From positions 62,001 to 126,000 of the forward strand of contig NZ_JABBFZ010000015.1 of the NCBI RefSeq assembly GCF_012927125.1: 64,000 bases of DNA, read 5' to 3'. Source of the stretch: Paraburkholderia antibiotica. Its GTDB lineage: Bacteria > Pseudomonadota > Gammaproteobacteria > Burkholderiales > Burkholderiaceae. This document shows, in pieces, positions 1 through 8,418 of the stretch. The notes under the pieces are model-generated. The model made no database searches and was not told the DNA's origin. It was given only the letters and a program-made list of their open reading frames with translations. How positions within the stretch are numbered: the stretch's first letter is position 1; every line of letters starts with the position of its first letter. The position numbers and the translations under genes are program-made.

Positions 1-320
1 TCACCGCTGCGCTCACGCTCGCCGGCACGGCCGCCGCCCTCACCGCTCAGGCCCAAACCCCACCGAACGATCAGTGGCGCACCAGCACCACCACACTCGC
101 GACCTTGCTGCAGGACGGCTACAAGATCGTCGCCGTCGTCAACGACACACGCGGCAGCGCGGTCCCGGCCGATACGATCTTCGTGCAGCGCGATCAGAGC
201 GCGTTCAAATGCATCGACCCGCAACAGCAACCGGATGGGAAAACGAAACCGTCAGCGGCGCCCGCCTGCTACGAGCTGGTGCCGCCCAGCAGTGCCGCGG
301 CGGCATCGGAATCGAAATAA
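1..320 (+). CDS. C-terminal part of a small secreted hypothetical protein (5' end outside window)
   Basis: Reading from base 3 the frame is open to a TAA at 318-320, giving about 105 visible residues. The first visible residues are an Ala/Leu/Thr-rich hydrophobic stretch ending in AQAQ, which looks like the end of a Sec signal peptide with cleavage near Ala-Gln-Ala. The mature part contains an NDQWRTS motif, a VQRD segment, two cysteines (in FKCID and PACYE) that could form a disulfide, and a Ser/Ala-rich tail. I do not recognise a named family. A periplasmic location is inferred from the signal peptide. An internal ATG does not exist near the true start, so the real start lies upstream of the window. 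Confidence 0.6.
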   Translation, partial: TAALTLAGTAAALTAQAQTPPNDQWRTSTTTLATLLQDGYKIVAVVNDTRGSAVPADTIFVQRDQSAFKCIDPQQQPDGKTKPSAAPACYELVPPSSAAAASESK

Positions 321-449
321 CGTGTTTGAGGTTTGACGCGCGAGCCCGACGCTGTATCGGCTCGCGCGAGCATCATCCGTCGCGCTGCGGACCGCGGCAA
401 ACGCGGCAAACATCCACGTCAACATCACCGCCGCCGACACCGCCAGGCA

Positions 450-893
450 TCAGCGATCCACCAGCCGGCTCAAATTCCCCCGCACCCGCTGCAACATCGC
501 GATCAGCTGCGCGACCTCTTCCTCGCTAAAGCCGCTCAGCGCTTCCAGCGCGACCTCGTCGCCGACCTTGCGCGCCTTGCCGAGCGTGCGCTCGGCCTTC
601 GCCGTCATGCGCACCTGGCGCTCGCGGCGGTCCTGCGGATTCGCGGTCCGCTCGATCCAGCCGCCCTCCTCCATCCGGTCGAGCAGCCGCCCCGCCGAGA
701 TCGGCGCGACCTCGAGCAGATCCGCGAGCCGCGCCTGATTGATGTCGCCGTAATGGCTGAGGTAGGCGAGCACCCGGCACTGCGCGCGCGTCAGATCGAC
801 CGACGACTTCGCGAGATCGTCGAAACGCTTGCCCGACAGGCGTCCGACGTCGGAAATCAGAAAGCCGAAGCGCTCTTCGAATTGGGTTTTCAT
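450..893 (-). CDS. MarR-family transcriptional regulator
   Basis: The 147-residue product has the MarR winged-helix layout: an N-terminal dimer helix, then a recognition-helix region around residues 50-75 (INQARLADLLEVAPISAGRLLDRME) and the characteristic wing sequence GWIERTANPQDRRERQVRMT at about residues 78-97, where the D-R-R pattern is the family hallmark. The length is normal for MarR. It is transcribed divergently from an EmrB/QacA-type exporter at 1030, with a 12-bp perfect palindrome in the 136-bp gap, which is the standard arrangement for a MarR repressor that controls its neighbour exporter and itself. The ligand cannot be read from the sequence; phenolic or aromatic compounds are usual for the family. 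Confidence 0.9.
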   Translation of the reverse strand: MKTQFEERFGFLISDVGRLSGKRFDDLAKSSVDLTRAQCRVLAYLSHYGDINQARLADLLEVAPISAGRLLDRMEEGGWIERTANPQDRRERQVRMTAKAERTLGKARKVGDEVALEALSGFSEEEVAQLIAMLQRVRGNLSRLVDR

Positions 894-993
894 GCGCGGA
901 TTATACGGAAGCCTTTCGGCCAGAAGCGCCGCCGCGCACGCTTTCGAGCCTCAGCACAACTCCCGATAGCGCAAGCGCGCACAGTCGATATAC

Positions 994-1005
994 TAAGCAT
1001 GCTTA
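994..1005. promoter_or_regulatory. Candidate MarR operator (perfect 12-bp palindrome)
   Basis: TAAGCATGCTTA is a perfect 12-bp palindrome located in the divergent gap between the MarR gene (starts 893) and the exporter gene (starts 1030). MarR proteins commonly bind short AT-rimmed palindromes of this kind placed over divergent promoters. Its role as the operator is an inference from position and symmetry. Confidence 0.55.
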
Positions 1006-1029
1006 TCAATTCGACCGCCCCCGCTCTTC

Positions 1030-2568
1030 ATGTCCTCCGCCTCCACGCCGGCGAGCGCAGCCGCGCCGCTCAACCGGCCGATGATCACGATCTCGATCAT
1101 GCTCGCGACGCTGATCCAGACGCTCGACAGCACGATCGCCAACGTCGCACTGCCGCACATGCAAGGCACGCTATCCGCGTCGCAGGACGAAATCACGTGG
1201 GTGCTGACCTCCTACATCGTCGCCGCCGCGATCGCCACGCCGCTCACCGGCTGGCTCGCGGACCGGCTCAGCGTGAAGCGGCTGCTGATCGTCGCGATCG
1301 GCGGCTTCACGGTGAGTTCGGCGCTGTGCGGGCTCTCCGAGACGCTGCCGCAGATCGTCGCGTCGCGGCTGTTGCAGGGGATTTTCGGCGCGTCGCTGGT
1401 GCCGCTGTCGCAATCGATCCTGCTCGACATCAACCCGCGCGAAAAGCAGGGTCAGGCGATGGCCGTCTGGGGGATGGGCGTGATGGTCGGGCCGATTCTC
1501 GGGCCGACGCTCGGCGGCTGGCTCACCGATAGCTACAACTGGCGATGGGTGTTTTTCATCAACGTGCCGATCGGCGCGTTCGCCCTGTTCGGCGTCGCGA
1601 CTTTCCTGCCGACACGCGAGCCGAAGCACGACGTGAAATTCGACGCGTTCGGCTTCATCACGCTCGGTCTCGCGATCGGCGCATTGCAGGCGATGCTCGA
1701 TCGCGGCGAACAGCTCGACTGGTTTTCATCGAACGAGATCGTGATCCAGGCGCTCGTCGCGGCGATCAGCTTCGCGTTCTTCCTCGTGCACACGGCGACG
1801 GTCGGCAAGAACTCGTTCTTCAAATATCAGCTACTGAAGGACCCGAACTTCGCGACCGGCACGTTCTTCATCTTCGTGATCGGCGCGGTCATGTATGCGA
1901 CGCGCGCGCTGCTGCCGCCGATGCTGCAAAACCTGATGGGCTATCCGGTCGCGACCACCGGTCTCGTCACCGCGCCGAGCGGCGCGGGCACGATGGTCGC
2001 GATGCTGATCGCCGGCCGGCTGCTCAAGCGCGTCGACGCGCGGCTGCTCCTGCTCTGCGGCTTCCTGATCTCGGCGTTCGCTTTGTGGCAGATGATGCAC
2101 TACACGATCGTGCTGTCGCCGTCGAACATCGTGTGGCCGGGCGTGATCCAGGGCTTCGGGCTTGGCCTCGTGTTCGTGCCGCTGTCCGCGCTGACGTTCT
2201 CGACGCTGTCGCCGGAACTGCGCGCGGACGGCACCGCGACCTATAGCCTGATGCGCAACATCGGCAGCAGTATCGGCATTTCGATCGTGCAGACGCTGAT
2301 GACGCGCAACACGCAGATCTCGCACGCGGACCTCGCGGCCAACGTGACCGCGTTCAATCCGGCCATCCAGCCGATGCTCGAAAGCGGCTCGAACTACGAC
2401 CTTGCGGCGCTGAATGCGTCGATCACGCAGCAGGCGTCGATGGTCGCGTATCTGAACGACTTCAAGCTGATGTTCGCGGCGACGCTGCTGGTGATCCCGC
2501 TGTTGCTGCTGATCCGGCCGTCGCACAAGGCACCGGATGCATCGGCTGCGCATGCGGCGATGGATTGA
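1030..2568 (+). CDS. DHA2-family MFS drug exporter (EmrB/QacA type)
   Basis: The 512-residue product is of the size and hydrophobicity of 14-TM DHA2 exporters. Near the N-terminus it has the motif LDSTIANVALPHMQ, a signature of the EmrB/QacA group, then motif A (GWLADRLSVKRLL) and motif C (GPILGPTLGGWLTDSYNWRWVFFINVPIG) at about residues 155-185. It should be an inner-membrane proton-driven exporter of lipophilic compounds. No EmrA-type membrane-fusion partner or TolC-type protein is adjacent. The ATG at 1030 has only a weak ribosome-binding site; it is chosen because the conserved family N-terminus begins soon after it. Divergent from the MarR regulator, and probably repressed by it. Confidence 0.9.
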   Translation: MSSASTPASAAAPLNRPMITISIMLATLIQTLDSTIANVALPHMQGTLSASQDEITWVLTSYIVAAAIATPLTGWLADRLSVKRLLIVAIGGFTVSSALCGLSETLPQIVASRLLQGIFGASLVPLSQSILLDINPREKQGQAMAVWGMGVMVGPILGPTLGGWLTDSYNWRWVFFINVPIGAFALFGVATFLPTREPKHDVKFDAFGFITLGLAIGALQAMLDRGEQLDWFSSNEIVIQALVAAISFAFFLVHTATVGKNSFFKYQLLKDPNFATGTFFIFVIGAVMYATRALLPPMLQNLMGYPVATTGLVTAPSGAGTMVAMLIAGRLLKRVDARLLLLCGFLISAFALWQMMHYTIVLSPSNIVWPGVIQGFGLGLVFVPLSALTFSTLSPELRADGTATYSLMRNIGSSIGISIVQTLMTRNTQISHADLAANVTAFNPAIQPMLESGSNYDLAALNASITQQASMVAYLNDFKLMFAATLLVIPLLLLIRPSHKAPDASAAHAAMD

Positions 2569-2727
2569 AGACGCGGCAACGTGCTGCGAGCGAGCGATGC
2601 GAAGACGCAAAGGACGCCGCCGCGTTGGCGCGCTATAACCCGCGGCGCCATGACGCCCGGTGCGTAATCGCGCAGCACCGGCACGCACGGCCATAGCCAT
2701 AGCCACGGCCGTGACAACTCGCTCGCC

Positions 2728-3405
2728 TCACCCCTCGATACGCCCGCGCGTCACCCCGAGCAACGACGCCATCGCCGCGCGCGCCGCTTCGGCATCGCGC
2801 GCGCAAATCGCGTCGAACACCGCGGTGTGTTCGGCGAGCGACGCGTTGAACACGTCGGCGCGCTTCGCGTTGAGCCGCAACTGCGCCTCCAGCGTACGTT
2901 CGATCAACGTGCCGAGCGGAATCAGCAGCTCGTTGCTGCAGGCGGCCAGCACGCTCAGGTGGAACTGCAGATCGGCGCGTACCCACTCATCGACATTGCG
3001 CGCCGCTACCATCGACGCATGCGCGGCCGTGAGCTCGCCTAGCGTCTGGTCGGTGTATGCATGCGCCGCGAGGCTGGCCGCATACGGCTCGATCATCTCG
3101 CGCATTTCCTGCAGCTTCAGCGCGAACGCCATCGGCTCGGCGACGCGCGAATACCAGTCGAGCAGATCGGCATCGAGCAGATTCCACGCGGACCGCAACC
3201 GCACGCGCGTGCCGACGCGCGGTCGCGATTCGATCAAGCCCTTCGACGTCAGCGTGCGCAGCGCCTCGCGCAACACGGTGCGGCTCACGCCGAACGTCTC
3301 CATCAACTCGGCTTCGCGCGGCAGAATCGACTCGGGCGCGTAGTCGCCGCGAAGAATCGCGGTCGCGAGCAGTTGGGCGACTCGCCCGTGCAGATCGTGC
3401 TGAAT
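2728..3405 (-). CDS. FadR/GntR-family regulator of the galactonate genes; start codon uncertain (probably ATT)
   Basis: The protein has an N-terminal GntR winged helix (HGRVAQLLATAILRGDY, LPREAELMETFGVSRTVLREALRTL) and a C-terminal all-helical FCD ligand domain with conserved His residues in DLQFHLS and EHTAVFD. The complete winged helix runs upstream to about 3405, but between there and the in-frame TAA at 3439-3441 no ATG, GTG or TTG occurs. TTG at 3306 and ATG at 3303 lie inside the DNA-binding domain and would delete the first helix. An ATT at 3403-3405 sits six bases after a GGGAG Shine-Dalgarno-like sequence, so it is the best start candidate. Divergent from dgoD, like E. coli DgoR. Confidence 0.8.
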   Translation of the reverse strand: MQHDLHGRVAQLLATAILRGDYAPESILPREAELMETFGVSRTVLREALRTLTSKGLIESRPRVGTRVRLRSAWNLLDADLLDWYSRVAEPMAFALKLQEMREMIEPYAASLAAHAYTDQTLGELTAAHASMVAARNVDEWVRADLQFHLSVLAACSNELLIPLGTLIERTLEAQLRLNAKRADVFNASLAEHTAVFDAICARDAEAARAAMASLLGVTRGRIEG

Positions 3406-3507
3406 GGTTTTCTCCCGGCGGCTGGTGGTGTGAGGTTGTTATGAGGTTGCGGTGAGGCTTATGGCGCGGCGCTCATTGTTCCAGTCTCACCACTATGTGG
3501 CAAATAA

Positions 3508-3521
3508 TACTATTAATAGTA
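3508..3521. promoter_or_regulatory. Candidate GntR/FadR operator upstream of dgoD
   Basis: TACTATTAATAGTA is a perfect 14-bp palindrome in the AT-rich divergent gap between the FadR-type regulator and dgoD. FadR-subfamily regulators bind short palindromes in such positions. The assignment as operator is inferred from symmetry and position. Confidence 0.55.
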
Positions 3522-3597
3522 CTTTAAACGGCTTTTGTTGTAGCATTGAATCCCCGAAATTTTCCGCAGGCACCGAGGCCGCAAGGAGACACCCCCC

Positions 3598-4746
3598 ATG
3601 AAAATCACCAAGCTCGAAACCTTCATCGTCCCGCCGCGCTGGTGCTTTCTGAAGATCGAGACCGACGAGGGCATCGTCGGGTGGGGCGAACCGGTGGTGG
3701 AAGGCCGCGCGCATACGGTCGCCGCGGCGGTCGAGGAACTGTCCGACTATCTGATCGGCAAGGACCCGCTGCTGATCGAGGACCACTGGCAGGTGATGTA
3801 CCGCGCGGGCTTCTACCGCGGCGGCCCGATCACGATGAGCGCGATCGCCGGCGTCGACCAGGCGCTGTGGGACATCAAGGGCAAGCATCACGGCGTGCCG
3901 GTGCATGCGCTGCTCGGCGGCCAGGTGCGCGACAAGATCAAGGTCTACTCGTGGATCGGCGGCGACCGGCCGAGCGACGTCGCGAACAACGCGCGCGCAG
4001 TGGTCGAACGCGGCTTCAAGGCCGTCAAGATGAACGGCTCGGAAGAGCTGCAGATCATCGACACCTTCGACAAGGTGCAAGGCGTGATCAACAACGTCGC
4101 GGCGGTGCGCGAGGCGGTCGGTCCGAACATCGGCATCGGCGTGGACTTCCATGGCCGCGTGCACAAGCCGATGGCCAAGGTGCTCGCGAAGGAACTCGAC
4201 CCGTACAAGCTGCTGTTCATCGAGGAGCCGGTGCTCTCCGAGAACGCCGAGGCGCTGCGCGACATCGTCAATCAGACCAACACGCCGATCGCGCTCGGCG
4301 AGCGTCTGTATTCGCGCTGGGACTTCAAGCACATCCTGTCGGGCGGCTACGTCGACATCATCCAGCCGGACGCGTCGCACGCGGGCGGCATCACCGAGTG
4401 CCGCAAGATCGCGTCGATGGCCGAAGCCTACGACGTCGCGCTCGCGCTGCACTGCCCGCTCGGCCCGATCGCGCTCGCGACCTGCCTGCAGATCGACGCG
4501 GTCAGCTACAACGCGTTCATCCAGGAACAGAGCCTCGGCATTCACTACAACCAGGGCAACGACCTGCTCGACTACATCAAGAACCCGGAAGTCTTCAAGT
4601 ACGAAGACGGCTTCGTGTCGATTCCGCAGGGCCCGGGCCTCGGCATCGAGGTCAACGAGGAGAAGGTGCGCGAGATGGCGAAGGTCGGTCATCGCTGGCG
4701 CAATCCGGTGTGGCGTCACGCGGACGGCAGCGTCGCCGAGTGGTGA
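3598..4746 (+). CDS. dgoD: D-galactonate dehydratase
   Basis: At 382 residues this matches E. coli DgoD in length. It belongs to the mandelate-racemase/enolase superfamily and dehydrates D-galactonate to 2-keto-3-deoxy-D-galactonate in the cytoplasm. The expected active-site residues fall at the expected positions: Asp183 and His185 (GVDFH), Glu209 (FIEE), Glu235 (LGER) and His285 (ALHCPLGP); the three acids bind Mg2+ and the histidines are acid/base residues. A purine-rich AAGGAGA ribosome-binding site precedes the ATG. The gene is followed by an MFS transporter and is divergent from a FadR-type regulator. The kinase and aldolase of the pathway (dgoK, dgoA) are not in the window. Confidence 0.95.
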   Translation: MKITKLETFIVPPRWCFLKIETDEGIVGWGEPVVEGRAHTVAAAVEELSDYLIGKDPLLIEDHWQVMYRAGFYRGGPITMSAIAGVDQALWDIKGKHHGVPVHALLGGQVRDKIKVYSWIGGDRPSDVANNARAVVERGFKAVKMNGSEELQIIDTFDKVQGVINNVAAVREAVGPNIGIGVDFHGRVHKPMAKVLAKELDPYKLLFIEEPVLSENAEALRDIVNQTNTPIALGERLYSRWDFKHILSGGYVDIIQPDASHAGGITECRKIASMAEAYDVALALHCPLGPIALATCLQIDAVSYNAFIQEQSLGIHYNQGNDLLDYIKNPEVFKYEDGFVSIPQGPGLGIEVNEEKVREMAKVGHRWRNPVWRHADGSVAEW

Positions 4747-4891
4747 TCGCGAGCGTCTGAACGAATCGGGGGGGCGATGCTGCCGGCGGGCGGCATCGCT
4801 TCTTCGAGCGGCTGCTGTTTTGGCCGCGGCTTCACGTCGGCTTCACCCTCACCCGCCGCCGTCGATAAAAATCATCAAGAGGTTCACCTCA

Positions 4892-6187
4892 GTGGAGACA
4901 ACCCACATCCAGGCTCGCGCACAGGCGACCGGCAAGCGCCATCGTCTGCTGGCGATGCTGTTCATCACCGTGGTCATCACGTATCTCGACCGCAGCAATC
5001 TGTCGATCGCCGCCACCGCGATCGGCCAGGATCTACAACTCGATCCCGCCCAGATGGGCCTCGTGTTCTCGGCGTTCGGCTGGTCGTACGCGCTGCTGCA
5101 GATTCCCGGCGGCATGCTGGTGGACCGCACGCGTCCCCGCACACTGCTCGCGCTGATCATCGGGCTCTGGTCGCTCGCGACACTGCTGCAGGGCTTCGCC
5201 AGCGCGTTCGCGGTACTGCTGTCGCTGCGCGTGCTGCTCGGCGCGCTCGAGGCGCCCGCCTATCCGACGCTCAATCGCGTCGTCACGACGTGGTTTCCGG
5301 ATAACGAGCGCGCCCGCGCGATCGCCAGCTACACGTCCGGCCAGTACGTCGGGCTTGCATTCCTGACGCCCGCGCTCGTGCTCACCCAGGAGCACTTCGG
5401 CTGGCAGGGCGTGTTCTTTCTGACGGGCGCAATCGGCATCGTCTGGGCGCTGGTCTGGTACGCGCTGTATCGCGAGCCGTCCGAGGCCACCGACCTCAAC
5501 GCCGCCGAACTCGACATCATCCGCACGGGCGGCGGCCTCGTCGAACTCGGCAACGCGCAGCGTACCCGCGCGCGCTATAGCGCCGCCGACTGGCGCGCGG
5601 TGCTCGGCAACCGCAAGTTGTGGGGCGTGTATATCGGCCAGATCGCGGTGACGTCGACGCTGTGGTTCTTCCTCACCTGGTTTCCGACCTATCTCGTCAA
5701 GTACCGGCACATGGACTTCCTGAAGGCCGGCTTCATGGCGGCCGTGCCGTTTCTCGCCGCGTTCGTCGGCATTCTCGGCTCCGGCCTGCTGTCGGACTGG
5801 ATGATCCGGCGCGGCGTGTCGGCCACCGTCGCACGCAAGGTGCCGATCGTCACGGGCCTGTTGTTGTCGACGGCGATCGTCGGCGCGAACTATGTCGACA
5901 CGCCCGCGATGGTGATCTTCTTCATGGCGATCGCGTTCTTCGGCAGCGGCTTTTCGTCGATCACGTGGGTGCTGGTGTCGTCGATGGCGAAGAAGGAACT
6001 GCTCGGCCTGACGGGCGGCATGTTCAATCTGATGGGCAATCTGTCGTCGATCTGCGTGCCGGTGGTGATCGGCTTTATCGTCAAGAACAGCGACTTCAAG
6101 CCGGCGCTGATGTTCATGAGCGCGGTCGGCGTGATCGGCGCGCTGTCGTATCTGTTCCTCGTCGGCAAGATCGAGCGCATCCGCTAA
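4892..6187 (+). CDS. MFS anion:cation symporter, probably D-galactonate transporter (DgoT-like)
   Basis: The 431-residue product begins at a GTG with an AGAGG site nine bases upstream; no nearer ATG is available. It has about 12 transmembrane segments, the ACS-family N-terminal motif TYLDRSNLSIA at about residue 30, and the conserved GWSYALLQIPGGMLVDR segment at TM2. Proteins of this ACS family import sugar acids such as galactonate, glucarate and hexuronates with protons. The location directly after dgoD supports galactonate or a related aldonate as substrate; this is inferred. The 145-bp gap to dgoD contains no evident terminator, so co-transcription is likely. Confidence 0.85.
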   Translation: METTHIQARAQATGKRHRLLAMLFITVVITYLDRSNLSIAATAIGQDLQLDPAQMGLVFSAFGWSYALLQIPGGMLVDRTRPRTLLALIIGLWSLATLLQGFASAFAVLLSLRVLLGALEAPAYPTLNRVVTTWFPDNERARAIASYTSGQYVGLAFLTPALVLTQEHFGWQGVFFLTGAIGIVWALVWYALYREPSEATDLNAAELDIIRTGGGLVELGNAQRTRARYSAADWRAVLGNRKLWGVYIGQIAVTSTLWFFLTWFPTYLVKYRHMDFLKAGFMAAVPFLAAFVGILGSGLLSDWMIRRGVSATVARKVPIVTGLLLSTAIVGANYVDTPAMVIFFMAIAFFGSGFSSITWVLVSSMAKKELLGLTGGMFNLMGNLSSICVPVVIGFIVKNSDFKPALMFMSAVGVIGALSYLFLVGKIERIR

Positions 6188-6453
6188 CGCGTCGCCCGCC
6201 ATCGCTTCGCTTCCGCGCGTTACGGCCACGTGACGCGCGGGCCGTCTCAGTTACGTAACATCCCGGACCGCAACGGCTCCAACAGGCGTTCGAACGCTCC
6301 TTCGCCGCTTCGCCCCGTATCGCCCCGCTTCCCGCAAGTCCCCACCCAGCCTGGCTTTCAGGCTGCTCCCACGACGTTTGTTCGGCATCGGACATACGCA
6401 TGGCCCGCTCCTTGCTCAAATGCATGCAAACAACACATGCAACGGGGAACATC

Positions 6454-6756
6454 ATGGGCGAATTCCTTCCTGACTATCTGATTCGCGAACAGGCGGCGGT
6501 CGGCGCGCTGGTCGCGTTCGGCGTGCTGCGGGTGATCGGCGCGATGCTCGCGTACGAACGCGGCTGGCGCATCTCGCTGGTCGGGAAATGTTTCGTCGCA
6601 GCGGCGGTGCTCTACTGCCTGCCGCAGGTTTTCGACCTGCTCACGCATATGGTCGGTTCGCGCGCGGCCGGCGCCGAACTCGAAGGCAAGGCGGCGGGCT
6701 GCGCGATCGCGCTGTTCTGCGCGCCGATTCTCGGCCACCGGCTCGGCTTCGAGTGA
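6454..6756 (+). CDS. Small inner-membrane hypothetical protein
   Basis: A 100-residue protein starting at ATG 6454, chosen over the upstream in-frame ATG at 6400 because GGGGA lies five bases before it. It has three hydrophobic stretches (around AVGALVAFGVLRVIGAML, VGKCFVAAAVLYCL and GCAIALFCAPILG), so a small polytopic membrane protein is likely. No family is recognised. It is 11 bases upstream of the DUF2158 gene and probably shares a transcript with it. Confidence 0.6.
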   Translation: MGEFLPDYLIREQAAVGALVAFGVLRVIGAMLAYERGWRISLVGKCFVAAAVLYCLPQVFDLLTHMVGSRAAGAELEGKAAGCAIALFCAPILGHRLGFE

Positions 6757-6767
6757 GCCGCCCGATC

Positions 6768-6992
6768 ATGCGACTGTCGATCCGATCCACGAAGCCGGGT
6801 TTTCGCGCGGGCGACGTGCTGCGACTCAAATCCGGCGGCCGTCCAATGACGGCGACATGGAGCGGCCCGGTGCTGTTCGCGCCGGGCAACTGGCTGATCT
6901 GCCAATGGTTTAGCGACGCCGGCGAGCTGCAGCAGGAGATGTTTCCGGAGGAGACGCTGATAGCGGCGCGCGACGCCGCGCTGGCGGCCTGA
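6768..6992 (+). CDS. DUF2158 (YodC-like) small protein
   Basis: A 74-residue protein with the DUF2158 pattern: a start of the form FRAGDVLRLKSGGRPMT, a central Trp-Ser-Gly stretch and a conserved ICQWF motif followed by a Phe-Pro-Glu-Glu-Thr-Leu ending. The family is small, cytoplasmic and of unknown function. The start at 6768 is the ATG just before the conserved block. An intrinsic terminator follows at 7041. Confidence 0.7.
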   Translation: MRLSIRSTKPGFRAGDVLRLKSGGRPMTATWSGPVLFAPGNWLICQWFSDAGELQQEMFPEETLIAARDAALAA

Positions 6993-7040
6993 ACCGAGTA
7001 GTAGCGGATGCGCTGGCCACCGCCAGGCGACCGTGTGTAT

Positions 7041-7075
7041 TGCGCCGCACGTGCCTCACGGTGCGGCGCTTTTTT
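7041..7075 (+). terminator. Intrinsic terminator after the DUF2158 gene
   Basis: GCGCCGCAC and GTGCGGCGC form a nine-base stem around a ten-base loop and are followed by six T residues on the plus strand. It lies about 50 bases downstream of the DUF2158 stop and faces the end of copD. Confidence 0.8.
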
Positions 7076-7114
7076 ATGCGGCGGGCGCTACGCGGGCAGC
7101 GCTCAAGCTCGGCC

Positions 7115-8044
7115 TCAACCCAGCGCCGCGAACGCCGGCACGCTATGCGACAACGCCGCCGCGACGACGAACACGCCGATCATCACCAGCGCTTCCAGAT
7201 ACAGCACGTTGACGAACGTGTGCGCATCCATCGTCGAGGCAGTGCGGCGCAGACGCGGCAGCGCCGACATCCGGTTCAGCCCGCCGAGCACCAGCGCAAG
7301 CGCGACCAGCACGAGCTTGAGCGTCAGCACGTGGCCCCAGGTGCTCGCCTGAATCGCTTCGAACGAAGCGCCCGAACCGCGCACCGCGTTGAAGATGCCC
7401 GACAGCAGCACCAGCGCGACCGCGACGATCGATACGTTCGACAGCTGGGTCGCCGTGCGGATCAGCATGCCGCGCGCGGTCGACGCGCCCAGCGCCGGCA
7501 GCACCGCGAGACCGGCCGCCATCGCGAGGCCGCCCCATACGCTGGTCGCGAGCACGTGCAGCGTCTGCATGCCGATCGCCTCCGACATCACGCCCGCATC
7601 GGCCGCATGACCGAGCGACGCCTTGCCGGCCGCAATCGCGAGCACCGCGAGCCACAGCAGCAGGTTGCGCAGCATGCCGGTGCCGTGGCTCAGTGCGGTA
7701 CCGAGCAGCACCAGCGCGCCGGCGAACGCCACGCTCCAGCCATAGCCGACGTGCGTCTGCGTGAGCACGGTCGACACCACGCCGAACGCCGCCGGCAACG
7801 CGACACCGCTCATCGACGCGCTCTGATACAGCAGCCAGCCGAGATCCGCGAGCACCAGCACGATGGTGGCCGTGAGCATCGACCGTTGCGCGCGCATCCA
7901 TCCGGGACGCGCCGGCGAGTTGGCCTGCCGCGCGTCCTTCGCGAGCCACGCGCCGAGCAGCGCCGAACCCACGGCGAAACCGAACGAGACGTTCATGAGC
8001 GCGGCCATCGCGACCTGCCCGATCCACAGTCCGTCGAGGCTCAT
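7115..8044 (-). CDS. copD: CopD-family copper resistance/uptake membrane protein
   Basis: The 309-residue product is highly hydrophobic with about eight membrane segments and the CopD domain in its C-terminal half (LHVLATSVWGGLAM, LSGIFNAVRG, WGHVLTLKLVLVALAL). CopD proteins sit in the inner membrane and work with periplasmic CopC in copper uptake or tolerance. Conserved His residues are visible in LHVLA and in TWGHVL. The gene overlaps copC by four bases (ATGA), so the two are translated together. No copAB or copper sensor pair is nearby. Confidence 0.88.
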   Translation of the reverse strand: MSLDGLWIGQVAMAALMNVSFGFAVGSALLGAWLAKDARQANSPARPGWMRAQRSMLTATIVLVLADLGWLLYQSASMSGVALPAAFGVVSTVLTQTHVGYGWSVAFAGALVLLGTALSHGTGMLRNLLLWLAVLAIAAGKASLGHAADAGVMSEAIGMQTLHVLATSVWGGLAMAAGLAVLPALGASTARGMLIRTATQLSNVSIVAVALVLLSGIFNAVRGSGASFEAIQASTWGHVLTLKLVLVALALVLGGLNRMSALPRLRRTASTMDAHTFVNVLYLEALVMIGVFVVAAALSHSVPAFAALG

Positions 8045-8418
8045 TTGACGTTGAACGCGAAGTCGCCTTGCGTACGATGACCATCGGTGGCCACCGCGAC
8101 CCAGTGCACTGCGTAACGGCCGGCGCTCAACTGCGGCAGCGCGAGACGCATCACGCGCGCGTCCTGACCCTCCACCGTCGAGGCGCCCGCAGCGGCGGGC
8201 TTGCCGCTCGCGTCGGCCAGCAGGATCTTGCTGAACGCGGGTTCGAGCGGCTCGGTGAAATGGATCGTCACTTCGGTGGGCGCGACGGCTTCAGCGTTCG
8301 CGGCCGGCACGCTCGAGATCAGATGGGCATGCGCGAACGCGGCCGACGACACCACCAGCGCCAGCGCGCCGGCCATCGACGCACGCAGCGCCGACGAGGA
8401 AAAATCGAATAGCTTCAT
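8041..8418 (-). CDS. copC: CopC periplasmic copper-binding protein
   Basis: A 125-residue protein with a signal peptide ending in AFA, so the mature chain starts His-Ala-His-Leu; a free N-terminal histidine is a copper ligand in CopC proteins. The rest shows the CopC beta-barrel pattern: PTEVTIHFTEPLEPAFSKI and a C-terminal HWVAVATDGHRTQGDFAF. The start is the ATG at 8416-8418 immediately before the signal peptide; the longer open frame upstream is compositionally unlike it. The copC-copD pair forms a two-gene operon divergent from the cytochrome genes. Confidence 0.9.
   Translation of the reverse strand: MKLFDFSSSALRASMAGALALVVSSAAFAHAHLISSVPAANAEAVAPTEVTIHFTEPLEPAFSKILLADASGKPAAAGASTVEGQDARVMRLALPQLSAGRYAVHWVAVATDGHRTQGDFAFNVK

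Noticed and set aside
3301..3306. TTG/ATG at 3301-3306 as start of the FadR-type regulator
   Set aside because: It would remove the first helix of the winged-helix domain, which is clearly encoded upstream in the same frame.
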